Below, piece by piece: positions 1 to 9,022 of a stretch of 64,000 bases of DNA. How positions within the stretch are numbered: the first letter of the stretch is position 1; each line of letters opens with the position of its first letter. The DNA is from Mesorhizobium sp. B2-3-4 (GTDB lineage: Bacteria; Pseudomonadota; Alphaproteobacteria; Rhizobiales; Rhizobiaceae): NCBI RefSeq assembly GCF_006442315.1, contig NZ_VFVY01000003.1, positions 62,001 to 126,000 of the forward strand, given 5' to 3'. The notes beneath the pieces are model-generated. The model saw only the letters and a list, made by a program, of their open reading frames with translations. It had not been told where the DNA came from and ran no database searches. Made by a program: the position numbers and the translations under genes.

Positions 1-381
1 CAGCCTAACTATGACGCGGCAAGCGTCGAGGCCGCTTCGGCCGAACTCGCCCGCATCGGCATCGCGCCCCGCCTGATGATCGATGTCAGCCACGCCAACT
101 CGGCCAAGAAACCCGAGAACCAGCCCAAGGTGGCGGCTGACGTGGCGAGCCAGGTCGCGGCCGGCGACGAGCGCATCATCGGCGTCATGATCGAGAGCAA
201 TCTCGTCGCCGGGCGTCAGGATGTCATTCCAGGCAAGTCGCTCACCTATGGCCAGAGCATCACCGATGGCTGCATCGACTGGGCGACCACCGAAACGGTG
301 CTGCATGGCCTTGCCGGCGCCGTCGAATGGCGCCGCTCGGCGCGCCGCGCCATGCTGGAGAGCCGTCAGGGCGCTGCTTGA
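1..381 (+). CDS. aroG: 3-deoxy-7-phosphoheptulonate synthase, class I (AroG type), C-terminal part
   Basis: The reading frame is open from the first base, so the gene starts before the window. The 126 visible residues match the end of class I (AroF/G/H-like) DAHP synthases: [13 protein letters not shown] with the conserved D-x-SHxNS metal/substrate region, then GVMIESNLV and [12 protein letters not shown]. The enzyme condenses phosphoenolpyruvate and erythrose 4-phosphate in the first step of the shikimate pathway in the cytoplasm. The stop is 36 bases from the end of the convergent lysE-type gene. The assignment rests on the strongly conserved C-terminal motifs; which isozyme letter applies is not certain. 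Confidence 0.9.
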   Translation, partial: QPNYDAASVEAASAELARIGIAPRLMIDVSHANSAKKPENQPKVAADVASQVAAGDERIIGVMIESNLVAGRQDVIPGKSLTYGQSITDGCIDWATTETVLHGLAGAVEWRRSARRAMLESRQGAA

Positions 382-391
382 CGGTTTGAGA

Positions 392-427
392 GGCGGCGTG
401 GGTCCCAGGCTCCGGGCTCACGCCGCC
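392..427. terminator. Possible bidirectional hairpin between convergent genes
   Basis: GGCGGCGTG (392-400) pairs perfectly with CACGCCGCC (419-427) between the convergent ends of the DAHP synthase and the LysE-family gene. There is no clear T-run on either side, so this is only a candidate terminator. Confidence 0.35.
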
Positions 428-1053
428 TTCAAGCCTTCCCAGGCGGTGAACAGCGAGACGGCGAACAGCAGCAATCCGGCGGCGCGTCCCGCAAAAGCCG
501 TGGCGCGCGGATTGGCGACCAGCATTTGCCGGCTACGCCCGGCTGTTATGGCGAGCCCGCCATAGATCGCGCCCTGGGTCAGCATGGTCAGCAGGCCCAT
601 GATCGTCGCCTGCGCCCAGATCGGACCGTACACGGGTTTCAGGAACTGCGGATAGACCGCCAGGATGAAGAGATAGGCCTTCGGATTGATCAGGCAGGTC
701 ACGAAACCCTGGCGAAACGCCCTCCACGCGGAGCGGCTGCCGGCGGGGCCGTCATGGCCGACGGTGATGGAACTGCGCATCAGCGTGATGCCGATATAGG
801 CCATGTAGGCGGCGCCGGCGACCAGCAGCGGTTTGAACAGAACGGGCACGAAATGCATCAGCAGGCCGACGCCGACGGCGCCGTTCAGCGTGTGCACCAT
901 GCCGCCGACCATGATGCCGCCGGTCGCGGCAAGTCCCCTGTCACGCCCGCCGGTCAGCGCATTGGCAAGCACGAACAGCATGTCCATGCCTGGAACGGCG
1001 ATGATGCCGAACAGCAGAAGAAAGAAAAGCCAGAGATTTTCCGCGTAGCTCAT
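418..1053 (-). CDS. LysE/RhtB family amino-acid exporter
   Basis: A 211-residue integral membrane protein of the usual LysE/RhtB size. It begins with a hydrophobic helix containing the family-like PGMDMLFVLANAL stretch (P-x-P-x-x-x family position), followed by GRDRGLAATGGIMVGG and the central PKAYLFILAVYPQF motif typical of RhtB proteins. Such proteins export amino acids or small metabolites across the inner membrane. It is divergent from the WYL-domain regulator at 1182 and shares a 128-bp intergenic region with a perfect inverted repeat, which suggests direct control. The exported compound cannot be told from the sequence. Confidence 0.85.
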   Translation of the reverse strand: MSYAENLWLFFLLLFGIIAVPGMDMLFVLANALTGGRDRGLAATGGIMVGGMVHTLNGAVGVGLLMHFVPVLFKPLLVAGAAYMAYIGITLMRSSITVGHDGPAGSRSAWRAFRQGFVTCLINPKAYLFILAVYPQFLKPVYGPIWAQATIMGLLTMLTQGAIYGGLAITAGRSRQMLVANPRATAFAGRAAGLLLFAVSLFTAWEGLKAA

Positions 1054-1135
1054 GTCAGTTGCCTGTCGCCTCTCGTCGGCATGCCGCCAAGGAATTGTTG
1101 ATTTTCAAGCCCATAGGCGCTCCTATAGATCGGGC

Positions 1136-1159
1136 CAACTGACGATGGTGTGTCAGTTG
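1136..1159. promoter_or_regulatory. Inverted repeat, candidate operator of the WYL regulator
   Basis: CAACTGAC (1136-1143), an 8-base spacer, then GTCAGTTG (1152-1159): perfect 8-bp arms between the divergent exporter and regulator genes, where an autoregulatory and exporter operator is expected. Confidence 0.55.
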
Positions 1160-1181
1160 TGTTTCGCAGCCGGTGAGAAAA

Positions 1182-1880
1182 ATGCGCAAGGCCTCGCGCC
1201 TGTTCGAGATCATCCAGATCCTGCGGCTGGCCAGGCAGCCGGTGACGGCGGCAATGATCGCCGGGCAACTGGAGGTGACGATCCGCTCGATATATCGCGA
1301 CATCGCCGCGCTTCAGGCCATGCGCGTGCCGATCGAGGGCGGGCGTGGCGTCGGCTACATATTGCGCCCGGGTTTCGACCTGCCGCCGCTGATGTTCTCG
1401 ATCGAGGAAATGGAGGCGATCGTGCTGTCGCTGGCGCTCCTGGAGCGCACCGGAGACGACGAGCTCAAACAGGCGGCAAAACGCGTCGGCGCCAAGATCG
1501 CCGGCGCGGTGCCGCCGCCCTTGCGCCAGACGCTGGACGCCAATGCGCTTCATGCCTGGGGTTTCGCGGCGCCTTCAGCGGGCGCGATCGATCTGGCGCT
1601 GGTGCGCCGCGCCATCCGCGACGAGGAAAAGCTCGATCTTTCCTACCGCGACGAGATGGGCCGCGCCTCCGAGCGGCTCATTCGCCCGATCGCGCTCATC
1701 TACTACGCCGAGGCCGCCAACATCGTCGCCTGGTGCGAGCTGCGTCAGGCGATCCGCAATTTCCGCAGCGACCGCATCGCGGATTGCCGGCCGACTGGCC
1801 TGCGCTTCAAGGGCGAAGGCGATCGGCTGCGGCAGGTCTGGGTGGACGGCTGGGAGACGAACGCCGCTGCCAGTGGCTGA
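1182..1880 (+). CDS. HTH-WYL domain transcriptional regulator (YafY type)
   Basis: A 232-residue regulator with an N-terminal winged HTH (RLFEIIQILRLARQPVTAAMIAGQLEVTIRSIYRDIAAL, residues about 6-46) and a C-terminal WYL domain, the ligand-sensing Sm-like fold, around residues 135-215 (LDLSYRDEMGRASERLIRPIALIYYAEAANIVAWCELR). The ATG at 1182 is preferred over the in-frame GTG at 1173 because GGTGAG sits about 6 bases before it. It is divergent from the LysE-family exporter and probably controls it through the inverted repeat at 1136-1159; the effector is unknown. Confidence 0.85.
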   Translation: MRKASRLFEIIQILRLARQPVTAAMIAGQLEVTIRSIYRDIAALQAMRVPIEGGRGVGYILRPGFDLPPLMFSIEEMEAIVLSLALLERTGDDELKQAAKRVGAKIAGAVPPPLRQTLDANALHAWGFAAPSAGAIDLALVRRAIRDEEKLDLSYRDEMGRASERLIRPIALIYYAEAANIVAWCELRQAIRNFRSDRIADCRPTGLRFKGEGDRLRQVWVDGWETNAAASG

Positions 1881-1904
1881 GATGTCCTCGCGAGGGAACA
1901 GATC

Positions 1905-3086
1905 TCATATCGCCTGTACGCTTCGGGCGGCAAGACGCTGTCCGCGCAACAGCGCCAGTGCGATTTCCGCCATTGCAAACAGGAGGACGGCGACCAGGAA
2001 TCCGTTGGTCCCGACATGGACGATCAGCCAGCCGCCGAGCATCGGAAACCCGAAAATGCCCAGGAAATAGGCGACGACGAACCATGTCAGAGCGGCGTTT
2101 CGGTGTTCGGCCGGGGCATCGTTCACAGCTTGTGTCTGGATGACTGAATAGACCAGTCCGTAGCCGACGCCCAGCAGGATCGCGCTGGCAATCTGTACCA
2201 GAACGCCATAGGCGAGGCCGAAAGCGACAATGACGCCGGCGATCATGATGGCCAGCAGAATGACGGCGACGTGATCGCCCTTGGCACGGCCGATGACCGG
2301 CGCCAGCAAGAAGCGGGACGCGACGACGGTAATGGCATAGGCGGCAAAGAATGTGCTGGCCTGAAGCCCGGTGCCGCGGACCAGAGACGTCTGGAAGGTC
2401 AACAGCCCACTGAACACACAGGCGCCAAGCCCGACCATCAGTATCGGGTACATGGCCCGTGTACGCAGCAGTGCCGGCAAGGTCCGCACCCAGGCGGTGC
2501 CCGCCGCCTTGACCGCCGCAGCGACCGGCCGCACCGCGATGGCCTCGAACAGGGCCAGGAGCAATGCGGCAAGCAGACAGACCAAGGCGACAGCCCCGAA
2601 TGCCTGTCCGGTGTTGAGCCCGGCCTGGTTGATCAGCGCGCTGGCCGCGATCGGGCTCAGCCCGATGCCGCCCATCTGGAACGCGCCATAGCGCGTAAAC
2701 CAGAAGCCGCGATCCTGGTCGGTCACGCGCATCGAAAGCGCCATCGGCGCGGCGAGAAAGAAGATGCCCCAGCCAAGGCCGATGAAGAAGCCGGCGACGC
2801 CGATCAATGGCGTCAGCGCCGACAACGACGCCAGGCCGAGATAGCCGCAGGCAACCAGAAGTGCGCCAAGCCCGGCCATGCGGCCCGCGCCGAGACGCCA
2901 GGCAAACCAGCCGACCAGGGGGACGCCGACCAGCGTGCCCAGCATGGCGCCGCCAAGCGTCGTGCCTGTCTCGATCTCGCTGCCGCCAAGCGCGCGAAAA
3001 TGCTCGGTGAGAAGGAACGTGGCGCCATAGCCCATCGATGTGAGCAAGGTGGCGACAAAGAGCAAATAGGCGTGCGCTGTACGCAT
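1905..3086 (-). CDS. MFS transporter
   Basis: A 393-residue protein with about twelve hydrophobic segments and the size of a major facilitator. The loop after helix 2 contains a GWFAWRLGAGRMAGLG stretch in the place of the MFS motif A. The second half repeats the pattern with RFLLAPVIGRAKGDH. It is a secondary transporter or exporter of the inner membrane; no substrate can be assigned. It is divergent from the MocR-type regulator at 3212, which is a common arrangement for a regulator and its target transporter. Confidence 0.85.
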   Translation of the reverse strand: MRTAHAYLLFVATLLTSMGYGATFLLTEHFRALGGSEIETGTTLGGAMLGTLVGVPLVGWFAWRLGAGRMAGLGALLVACGYLGLASLSALTPLIGVAGFFIGLGWGIFFLAAPMALSMRVTDQDRGFWFTRYGAFQMGGIGLSPIAASALINQAGLNTGQAFGAVALVCLLAALLLALFEAIAVRPVAAAVKAAGTAWVRTLPALLRTRAMYPILMVGLGACVFSGLLTFQTSLVRGTGLQASTFFAAYAITVVASRFLLAPVIGRAKGDHVAVILLAIMIAGVIVAFGLAYGVLVQIASAILLGVGYGLVYSVIQTQAVNDAPAEHRNAALTWFVVAYFLGIFGFPMLGGWLIVHVGTNGFLVAVLLFAMAEIALALLRGQRLAARSVQAI

Positions 3087-3211
3087 CGGGCTGCACCTTA
3101 TCCAAGATAACGTCCCGCAAATCCGGGCAATGTGGTACAGTGATCCTTTAAATTCCGATCGACTTACAGGTCCTCTTGGGTCGAGGATCGGGGACCACTT
3201 GGGAGGAGTTC

Positions 3212-4702
3212 ATGGCCGACAAGACATCGCGCCGGCACGAGGGGGCAACGCATCTGGTCGACATCGCCATCGACCGCGCGTCGCAGGCCTCGATCGGGCG
3301 GCAGCTCTATTTCGTGCTGCGCGATGCGATTGTCTCGGGCCGGATGCCGGCGGGCGCACGGCTGCCATCGACGCGCGCCGCAGCCGGGCTTTGGGGCGTG
3401 TCGCGCGGCGTCGTGGTCGAAGCCTATGAAACGCTGTTGAGCGAGAGCTATGTCGTCGGCCATCACGGCTCCGGCACGTTTGTCTCGGCCGACGTGCCGG
3501 GGCGACCGGAGCGGGCGCGCCGGACCGCGCGCGCGACAGCAAGAAACGACATCTCGTCGGCAGCGCGCTCGGTCATCGGCAACGCACTGCTCGCTCCGCA
3601 GCGCCAGGTGCCGTTCGCCACCGGCCGGGCGGCGCCCGACGACAGGACGCGTGCCGTTCTCAAGCGCCTGGGACATCGCCATCTCGACGCGCTCAGCGAC
3701 CATTACCGGGATCCGCAGGGCGAGGAACGGCTGCGCGGCGAGGTGGTGACCTATCTCGCAGCGGCCCGCGGCGTGCGCTGCGATCCGGACCGCGTCTTCA
3801 TCACTTCCGGCTCGCAGCAGGCGATCGATCTTGCCATCCGCACTCTGATCGACAGGGGAGATAGCGTCGCGATCGAGGAACCGGGTTATCCGCCGGCACG
3901 GCTGGCCTTCACCGCCGGCGGCGCCAGGCTCGTTCCGATCCCCGTCGACCCGAACGGGATCAACGTAGACCTGCTTGCCGAACGTCCGGAACTTATCCGG
4001 GCTGTCTATGTGACGCCCTCGCACCAATACCCGACGGGCACGGTGCTTTCGATGGCGCGGCGCCTGGCCCTCATCGATTGGGCGGCGGCAAAGGGCGCGT
4101 GGATTCTCGAGGACGATTACGACAGCGAGTTTCGTTATGATGACCGTCCGCTGGCGGCGCTGCAGGGCGTCGACGAGCATGACCGGGTCATCTATCTCGG
4201 CACGTTCAGCAAGGCGTTGCTGCCCGGCCTTCGGCTCGGCTATCTCGTGGTACCGCCGGAGCTGGTGCCGGCCGTTCGCGCCATGCGCGTGTTGCTCGAC
4301 CGCTTCCCGGCGCCATTCCATCAGCTGGTGGTCGCCGACTTTCTAGGCGAGGGGCATTTTTCCAGCCATCTCAGGCGGCTGCGCGAAAGCTATCGCGCCT
4401 CGCGCGACGTGCTGGTGGCGCTGCTTCGCGGCCAATTTGCGGAGCAGCAAGGGATCGGGATCGAAGTGCCCATGCAGGGCGTCCATCTTCTGACCCGATT
4501 GCCCCCGGGGTCGGACGATGTCTCAATCGCACAGGCAGCCCGCCGGTCCGGTGTTAGCGTGCTGCCGATCTCCCCGATGCATCTTGCGCCTGAAGTCAGC
4601 CACGGTCTTCTTCTCGGCTTTTCCGCCCTGCACGGGGAGGACGCAGCCCCGGCTGTCGGGCGACTGGCCCTGGCCGTCCAAGGGCACGCCGAACACGGAT
4701 AG
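3212..4702 (+). CDS. MocR/PdxR-type regulator: GntR HTH fused to PLP aminotransferase domain
   Basis: A 496-residue fusion. The first ~80 residues are a GntR winged HTH (SIGRQLYFVLRDAIVSGRMPAGARLPSTRAAAGLWGVSRGVVVEAYETL), and residues about 130-495 are a fold-type I aminotransferase domain with EDDYDSEFRYDDRPLAALQ and the PLP-lysine region LGTFSKALLPGLRLGY. The ATG at 3212 follows a strong GGGAGGAG; the open frame extends upstream to 3176 but without a better site. MocR proteins sense PLP or amino-compound adducts and activate divergent genes, here an MFS transporter. The ligand is not predictable. Confidence 0.9.
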   Translation: MADKTSRRHEGATHLVDIAIDRASQASIGRQLYFVLRDAIVSGRMPAGARLPSTRAAAGLWGVSRGVVVEAYETLLSESYVVGHHGSGTFVSADVPGRPERARRTARATARNDISSAARSVIGNALLAPQRQVPFATGRAAPDDRTRAVLKRLGHRHLDALSDHYRDPQGEERLRGEVVTYLAAARGVRCDPDRVFITSGSQQAIDLAIRTLIDRGDSVAIEEPGYPPARLAFTAGGARLVPIPVDPNGINVDLLAERPELIRAVYVTPSHQYPTGTVLSMARRLALIDWAAAKGAWILEDDYDSEFRYDDRPLAALQGVDEHDRVIYLGTFSKALLPGLRLGYLVVPPELVPAVRAMRVLLDRFPAPFHQLVVADFLGEGHFSSHLRRLRESYRASRDVLVALLRGQFAEQQGIGIEVPMQGVHLLTRLPPGSDDVSIAQAARRSGVSVLPISPMHLAPEVSHGLLLGFSALHGEDAAPAVGRLALAVQGHAEHG

Positions 4703-4713
4703 GCTCGATCGGC

Positions 4714-5823
4714 CTAGCGCACGTCCACCCAGCGCTTTTCCTCGAAGGAGCGCGCCATGGCGTGCACCGTGCGCTCGATCTCCAGCCCTTCGGCGAACTC
4801 GATGAGCCGCGCCGGCTTGCCGGCAAGCCGCGCCAGCAATTCGTGGCATTCGATGATCTTGAGATCGTTGAAGCCGACGCTGTGGCCCGGCGCCGGCACG
4901 AACAGATCATAGGGCTTGTGCTGCGGCGCCACCAGGATGGTGCGATAGCCCTGTTCGGTAGGCCGGTCCGAAGTGAGGTAGAGCTGGAATTCGTTCATCC
5001 GCTCCTGGTCGAACAGGATCGAGCCCTTGGAACCGAAGATCTGGATGGCGATGCGGCCCTTGCGGCCCCAGGCCGAGCGGTTGACCAGCAGCGTGCCGGC
5101 AATGCCGTTCTCCAGATGCATCAGCACGCTGGCGATGTCGTAGGTCTCGACCGCGCGGCGCCCGCCATCCGCCAGCTTGCGGTCGGCATAGGGCTTGGCC
5201 ATGTCGCAGATGACGCTGGCGACGCGGCCGAACAATGCCGTCACCAGCGATAGCGGATGCACGGCGAAATCGTCGAGCGCGCCATAGCCGGAGGACGCTT
5301 CGTGCTTCCAGAAGAACAGCGCCTCGGGATCGGCCATGAAATCCTCGTCCATCTCGATGCGCAGATGGTTGACCTCGCCGATGATCTTCTCGTCGAGCAG
5401 CGTCCCGATGTGGCGTATCGCCGGGCTCTGTATGTAGTTGTAGCCGAGCGCCGCAACCTTGCCCGACGCTTTGGCCGCGGCCGCCATCGCTTCGGCCTCG
5501 GCGAAACTCGGCGCCATCGGCTTTTCGCACCACAGATGTTTGCCGGCCTGGAGGACGGCGATGGCCATCTCGGGATGAAACTGGTTGGGCGTCGTCAGCG
5601 AGACGACGTCGACCTCCGGATCGGCAATGACGGCCCGCCAGTCGCCGGACGCCTTGGCGAAACCGAATTCGCCGGCCTTGCGCCTGGCGAGATCCTCATT
5701 GACCTCGCCCAGATGGACCAGCCGCGGCTTGGCCGCATCGGGGAAGACCGCCCCCACTGCGCTCCACGCGATGGCGTGGCATTTGCCCATGAAGCCCGTG
5801 CCGATAAGACCTACGCCGACCAT
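4714..5823 (-). CDS. Gfo/Idh/MocA family NAD(P)-dependent oxidoreductase
   Basis: A 369-residue dehydrogenase with an N-terminal Rossmann motif GVGLIGTGFMGKCHA, the family signature EKPMAPSFAEAEAM (the catalytic-region EKP at about residue 95) and the C-terminal alpha/beta domain with the GALDDFAVHPLSL helix. ATG 5823 is chosen because TGGAGA lies 8 bases before it; GTG 5838 has no such site. Members oxidise sugars, inositols and related polyols. It faces an RpiR regulator that leads into the iol operon, so an inositol-related or sugar dehydrogenase role is likely, but it is not proven to be the myo-inositol 2-dehydrogenase. Confidence 0.85.
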   Translation of the reverse strand: MVGVGLIGTGFMGKCHAIAWSAVGAVFPDAAKPRLVHLGEVNEDLARRKAGEFGFAKASGDWRAVIADPEVDVVSLTTPNQFHPEMAIAVLQAGKHLWCEKPMAPSFAEAEAMAAAAKASGKVAALGYNYIQSPAIRHIGTLLDEKIIGEVNHLRIEMDEDFMADPEALFFWKHEASSGYGALDDFAVHPLSLVTALFGRVASVICDMAKPYADRKLADGGRRAVETYDIASVLMHLENGIAGTLLVNRSAWGRKGRIAIQIFGSKGSILFDQERMNEFQLYLTSDRPTEQGYRTILVAPQHKPYDLFVPAPGHSVGFNDLKIIECHELLARLAGKPARLIEFAEGLEIERTVHAMARSFEEKRWVDVR

Positions 5824-5853
5824 CCGCCTGTTCTCCACTGCTTGAGCATCGCG

Positions 5854-5869
5854 TGGATGAATTAATCCA
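5854..5869. promoter_or_regulatory. TGGAT-N6-ATCCA palindrome, possible RpiR/IolR operator variant
   Basis: A perfect 5-bp inverted repeat with a 6-base spacer between the divergent oxidoreductase and RpiR genes. It has the same geometry as the GGAA-N6-TTCC sites before iolC, with one base changed in each arm. Confidence 0.4.
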
Positions 5870-5966
5870 TTTTTCTACGGAATGGAATGTCTGTCTCATT
5901 TTTTATGGTGTTCTTGCGCAGGCCCGCTATGATGGGGCACAGAGAGCGTTCCAGAGCCGAAGCACG

Positions 5967-6884
5967 ATGCCTGGACAAACGGAGACGTCTGTCCGCGAAA
6001 CCCGCATCATGCTCCAGACAGGCCTGAGCAGGGCGACGATGGACGAACAGGTACCTCGCGACTTCGAGACGCTGCGCGCCACGATCCTTGATCGGCGCGA
6101 GAGCTTGCCCAAGCGGATCGCCCAGATCGCCGCCTATGCGCTCGACAATCCCGACGACATAGCCTTCGGCACGGCCGCCAGCATCGCCGCCTCGGCCGGC
6201 GTGCAGCCCTCGACACTGATCCGTTTTGCCCAGCAACTCGGTTTCGACGGCTTCACCAGCCTGCAGCAGGTGTTTCGCGAGCGGCTGCGCGAGCGCAATT
6301 CTTCCTACGACGAGCGCTTGCAGGCGCTGCGCGCCAAGGCCGAGGGCGGCGCTGGTCACCGGGCGATCTTCGATGGCTTCATCGCCGCCGCCAGCACCTC
6401 GCTCAACGACATTTCGCGCACGCTCGACGACGCCCATCTGGAAGAGGCGATTTCGCTGCTGGCAAAGGCGCAGACCATCTACGTCCTGGCCAAGCGGCGT
6501 TCCTATCCGGTCGCGACCTACATCGCCTATGCGCTGGGCAAGCTGAAGATCCGCAACCAGCTGATCGAATCGGCGGCCGGCCTCAACGCCGAGATGGTCG
6601 GCTTCGCCACGCCGGCGGATGCCGTCATCGCCATCAGCTTCTCGCCCTACGCGCCGGCCACGATCGAGGAGGCCCGCACCATTTCCGAGCAAGGCGTGCC
6701 GATCGTTGCCATCACCGACAGTTCTTTCTCGCCGCTGGCCCAGTTCGCCAGGGTCTGGTTCGAAGTCGCGGAAGCCGATTTCGCCGGCTTCCGCTCCCTG
6801 TCGGCGACGATGGCGCTGGCCATGGCGCTGACGGTCGGCGTCGGCGAGAAACGGCGCGACGTGGGTCGCAAGCGCAAGGCGTGA
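5967..6884 (+). CDS. iolR: RpiR family transcriptional regulator, probable IolR
   Basis: A regulator with an N-terminal HTH_6 (LPKRIAQIAAYALDNPDDIAFGTAASIAASAGVQPSTLIRFAQQLGF) and a C-terminal SIS phosphosugar-binding domain (IYVLAKRRSYPVATYIAYALGK ... ADAVIAISFSPYAPATIEEA). Starts at 5967, 6009 and 6039 are all possible; the conserved part begins after 6039, and 6039 has a GAGCAGGG upstream. RpiR-type IolR proteins repress inositol genes in rhizobia. It lies directly upstream of iolC, on the same strand, with GGAA-N6-TTCC sites in the gap. The IolR name is inferred from context. Confidence 0.8.
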   Translation: MPGQTETSVRETRIMLQTGLSRATMDEQVPRDFETLRATILDRRESLPKRIAQIAAYALDNPDDIAFGTAASIAASAGVQPSTLIRFAQQLGFDGFTSLQQVFRERLRERNSSYDERLQALRAKAEGGAGHRAIFDGFIAAASTSLNDISRTLDDAHLEEAISLLAKAQTIYVLAKRRSYPVATYIAYALGKLKIRNQLIESAAGLNAEMVGFATPADAVIAISFSPYAPATIEEARTISEQGVPIVAITDSSFSPLAQFARVWFEVAEADFAGFRSLSATMALAMALTVGVGEKRRDVGRKRKA

Positions 6885-6914
6885 CCGGGACGCCCGGAAC
6901 ATCGAATTCACGAA

Positions 6915-6928
6915 GGAACACTCATTCC
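6915..6928. promoter_or_regulatory. IolR-type operator 1, exact GGAA-N6-TTCC
   Basis: GGAA (6915-6918), CACTCA, TTCC (6925-6928) in the iolR-iolC gap. This matches the GGAA-N6-TTCC palindrome I recall being reported for IolR of Sinorhizobium meliloti. Confidence 0.65.
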
Positions 6929-6944
6929 ATATTGACTATGGATT

Positions 6945-6958
6945 GGAATTATTATTTC
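6945..6958. promoter_or_regulatory. IolR-type operator 2, GGAA-N6-TTTC
   Basis: A second copy 30 bp (about three helical turns) from the first, with one mismatch in the right arm. The two sites lie on the same DNA face, as expected for cooperative binding of an RpiR dimer. Confidence 0.55.
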
Positions 6959-7038
6959 ATATTGCTGGCGCCACGCAGCCGCTAGCGCGTGTCCCCCAAC
7001 TACGTTGCTCAAGACGACAAGACTGACGGGAGGTTCCA

Positions 7039-8973
7039 ATGAGCGAAGCCGTGGACGCAAGACAGGCGCCGCTCGACGTCATCACCATCGGTCGCGCATC
7101 CGTCGACCTCTATGGCCAGCAGATCGGTTCGCGGCTGGAGGACATCACCTCTTTCGCCAAGTCGGTCGGCGGCTGTCCGGCCAACATCTCGGTCGGCACG
7201 GCGCGGCTCGGGCTGCGCTCGGCGCTGCTGACGCGCGTCGGCGACGAGCAGATGGGCCGCTTCATCCGCGAGCAGCTGAAACGCGAAGGCGTCAACACCG
7301 ACGGGCTGAAGACCGACAAGGAACGGCTCACCGCGCTGGTGCTGCTTTCGGTCGAGAGCGAAGGCGTCTCGCCGATGATCTTCTACCGCTCGGATTGCGC
7401 CGACATGGCGCTGGCCGAAGAGGACATCGATGAGGCGTTCATCGCCTCGGCGCGCGCCATCGTCGTCACCGGCACGCATTTTTCCCGTCCCAACAGCGAC
7501 GCCGCCCAGCGCAAGGCGATCCGCATCATGAAGGCCAAGGGCGGCAAGGTGGTCTTCGACATCGATTACCGGCCGAACCTGTGGGGCCTTGCCGGCCATG
7601 CAGAGGGTTTCGAGCGTTATGTGAAGTCGGACCGGGTCTCGGCCCAGTTGAAGACGGTGCTGCCCGATTGCGATCTCATCGTCGGCACCGAGGAGGAGAT
7701 CATGATCGCGTCGGGCGCAGACGACTGCCTGAGCGCGCTGAAGACGATCCGCTCGCTGTCCGCGGCGACCATCGTGCTGAAGCGCGGCGCCATGGGCTGC
7801 ATCGTCTATGACGGGCCGATCAGCGACGACCTCGAGGACGGCATCGTCGGCGAGGGGTTCCCGATCGAGATCTACAATGTGCTGGGCGCCGGCGATGCCT
7901 TCATGTCCGGTCTGCTGCGCGGCTGGCTCGGCGGCGAAAGTTTCAAGACCGCGGCGACCTGGGCCAATGCCTGCGGCGCCTTCGCCGTGTCGCGGCTGCT
8001 CTGCGCGCCGGAATATCCGACCTTCGAGGAGTTGCAGTTCTTCCTCAAGAACGGCAGCAGGCATCGCGCGCTGCGCAAGGACGAGGCGATCAACCACATC
8101 CATTGGGCAACGACACGCCGCCGCGACATCCCTTCGCTGATGGCGCTCGCCTGCGACCACCGTGTGCAGCTCGAGGACGTCGCGGCCAAGACCGGCGCCG
8201 ATCCCGCGCGCATCCGCGATTTCAAGGTGCTGGCGGTCAAGGCGGCGGCCAAGGTCGCCGCCGGGCGCGACGGCTACGGCATGCTGATCGACGAGAAGCA
8301 TGGCCGCGAGGCGATGTTCGAATTCGCCAGGCATCCTTTCGCCTGGCTCGGCCGGCCGGTGGAACTGCCGGGCTCGCGGCCGCTGCGCTTCGAATTCTCG
8401 CAGGATATCGGCTCGCAGCTCGTCGAATGGCCGGTCGATCACTGCATAAAATGCCTGTGCTTCTACCATCCCGACGATCCGGCCGACCTCAAGGAAGAAC
8501 AGCAGCAGAAGCTCAAGAGCCTTTACGAGGCCGCCCGCAAAGTAGGCCGCGAGTTGCTGGTCGAGATCATCGCCGGCAAGAACGGCAAGCTCGACGACAC
8601 GACCATCCCGCGCGCGCTGGAAGAACTCTATGCGCTCGGCATCAAGCCGGACTGGTGGAAGCTGGAGCCGCAGGCGTCGAGCGGCGCCTGGGCCAGGATC
8701 GAGGCCGTCATCCTGAAGCACGATCCCTGGTGCCGGGGCATCGTGCTGCTCGGGCTGGAAGCGCCGCAGGACGAGCTGGAGGCGGCCTTCGCGGCCACCG
8801 CCAAGGCGCCGATCGTCAAGGGCTTCGCCGTCGGCCGCACCATCTTCGTACACGCCGCCGAACAGTGGCTTTCCGGCAGGATGTCGGATGACGAGGCGGT
8901 CGCCGACATGGCGTCGCGCTTCGAACAGCTGACCGAAGCCTGGCTTGCCGCGCGCGGCCGCAAGGCGGCATAA
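7039..8973 (+). CDS. iolC: Bifunctional 5-dehydro-2-deoxygluconokinase / DUF2090 protein (IolC)
   Basis: A 644-residue two-domain protein. Residues 1-335 are a PfkB sugar kinase with the N-terminal GGCPANIS motif and the C-terminal anion-hole motif NVLGAGDAFMSG. Residues about 345-640 are the DUF2090 aldolase-like domain (LMALACDHRVQLED), which is commonly fused to IolC in proteobacteria. IolC phosphorylates 5-dehydro-2-deoxy-D-gluconate in myo-inositol breakdown; the fused domain may supply the IolJ-type aldolase step. It is the first gene after the two operator-like palindromes and starts the iolC-D-E-B operon. The SD GGGAGG is at 7029-7034. Confidence 0.95.
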   Translation: MSEAVDARQAPLDVITIGRASVDLYGQQIGSRLEDITSFAKSVGGCPANISVGTARLGLRSALLTRVGDEQMGRFIREQLKREGVNTDGLKTDKERLTALVLLSVESEGVSPMIFYRSDCADMALAEEDIDEAFIASARAIVVTGTHFSRPNSDAAQRKAIRIMKAKGGKVVFDIDYRPNLWGLAGHAEGFERYVKSDRVSAQLKTVLPDCDLIVGTEEEIMIASGADDCLSALKTIRSLSAATIVLKRGAMGCIVYDGPISDDLEDGIVGEGFPIEIYNVLGAGDAFMSGLLRGWLGGESFKTAATWANACGAFAVSRLLCAPEYPTFEELQFFLKNGSRHRALRKDEAINHIHWATTRRRDIPSLMALACDHRVQLEDVAAKTGADPARIRDFKVLAVKAAAKVAAGRDGYGMLIDEKHGREAMFEFARHPFAWLGRPVELPGSRPLRFEFSQDIGSQLVEWPVDHCIKCLCFYHPDDPADLKEEQQQKLKSLYEAARKVGRELLVEIIAGKNGKLDDTTIPRALEELYALGIKPDWWKLEPQASSGAWARIEAVILKHDPWCRGIVLLGLEAPQDELEAAFAATAKAPIVKGFAVGRTIFVHAAEQWLSGRMSDDEAVADMASRFEQLTEAWLAARGRKAA

Positions 8974-9022
8974 CAAGACGCTGGCACAGACAGGCGGCAT
9001 CAAGGACTGCGGAGGAAACATC

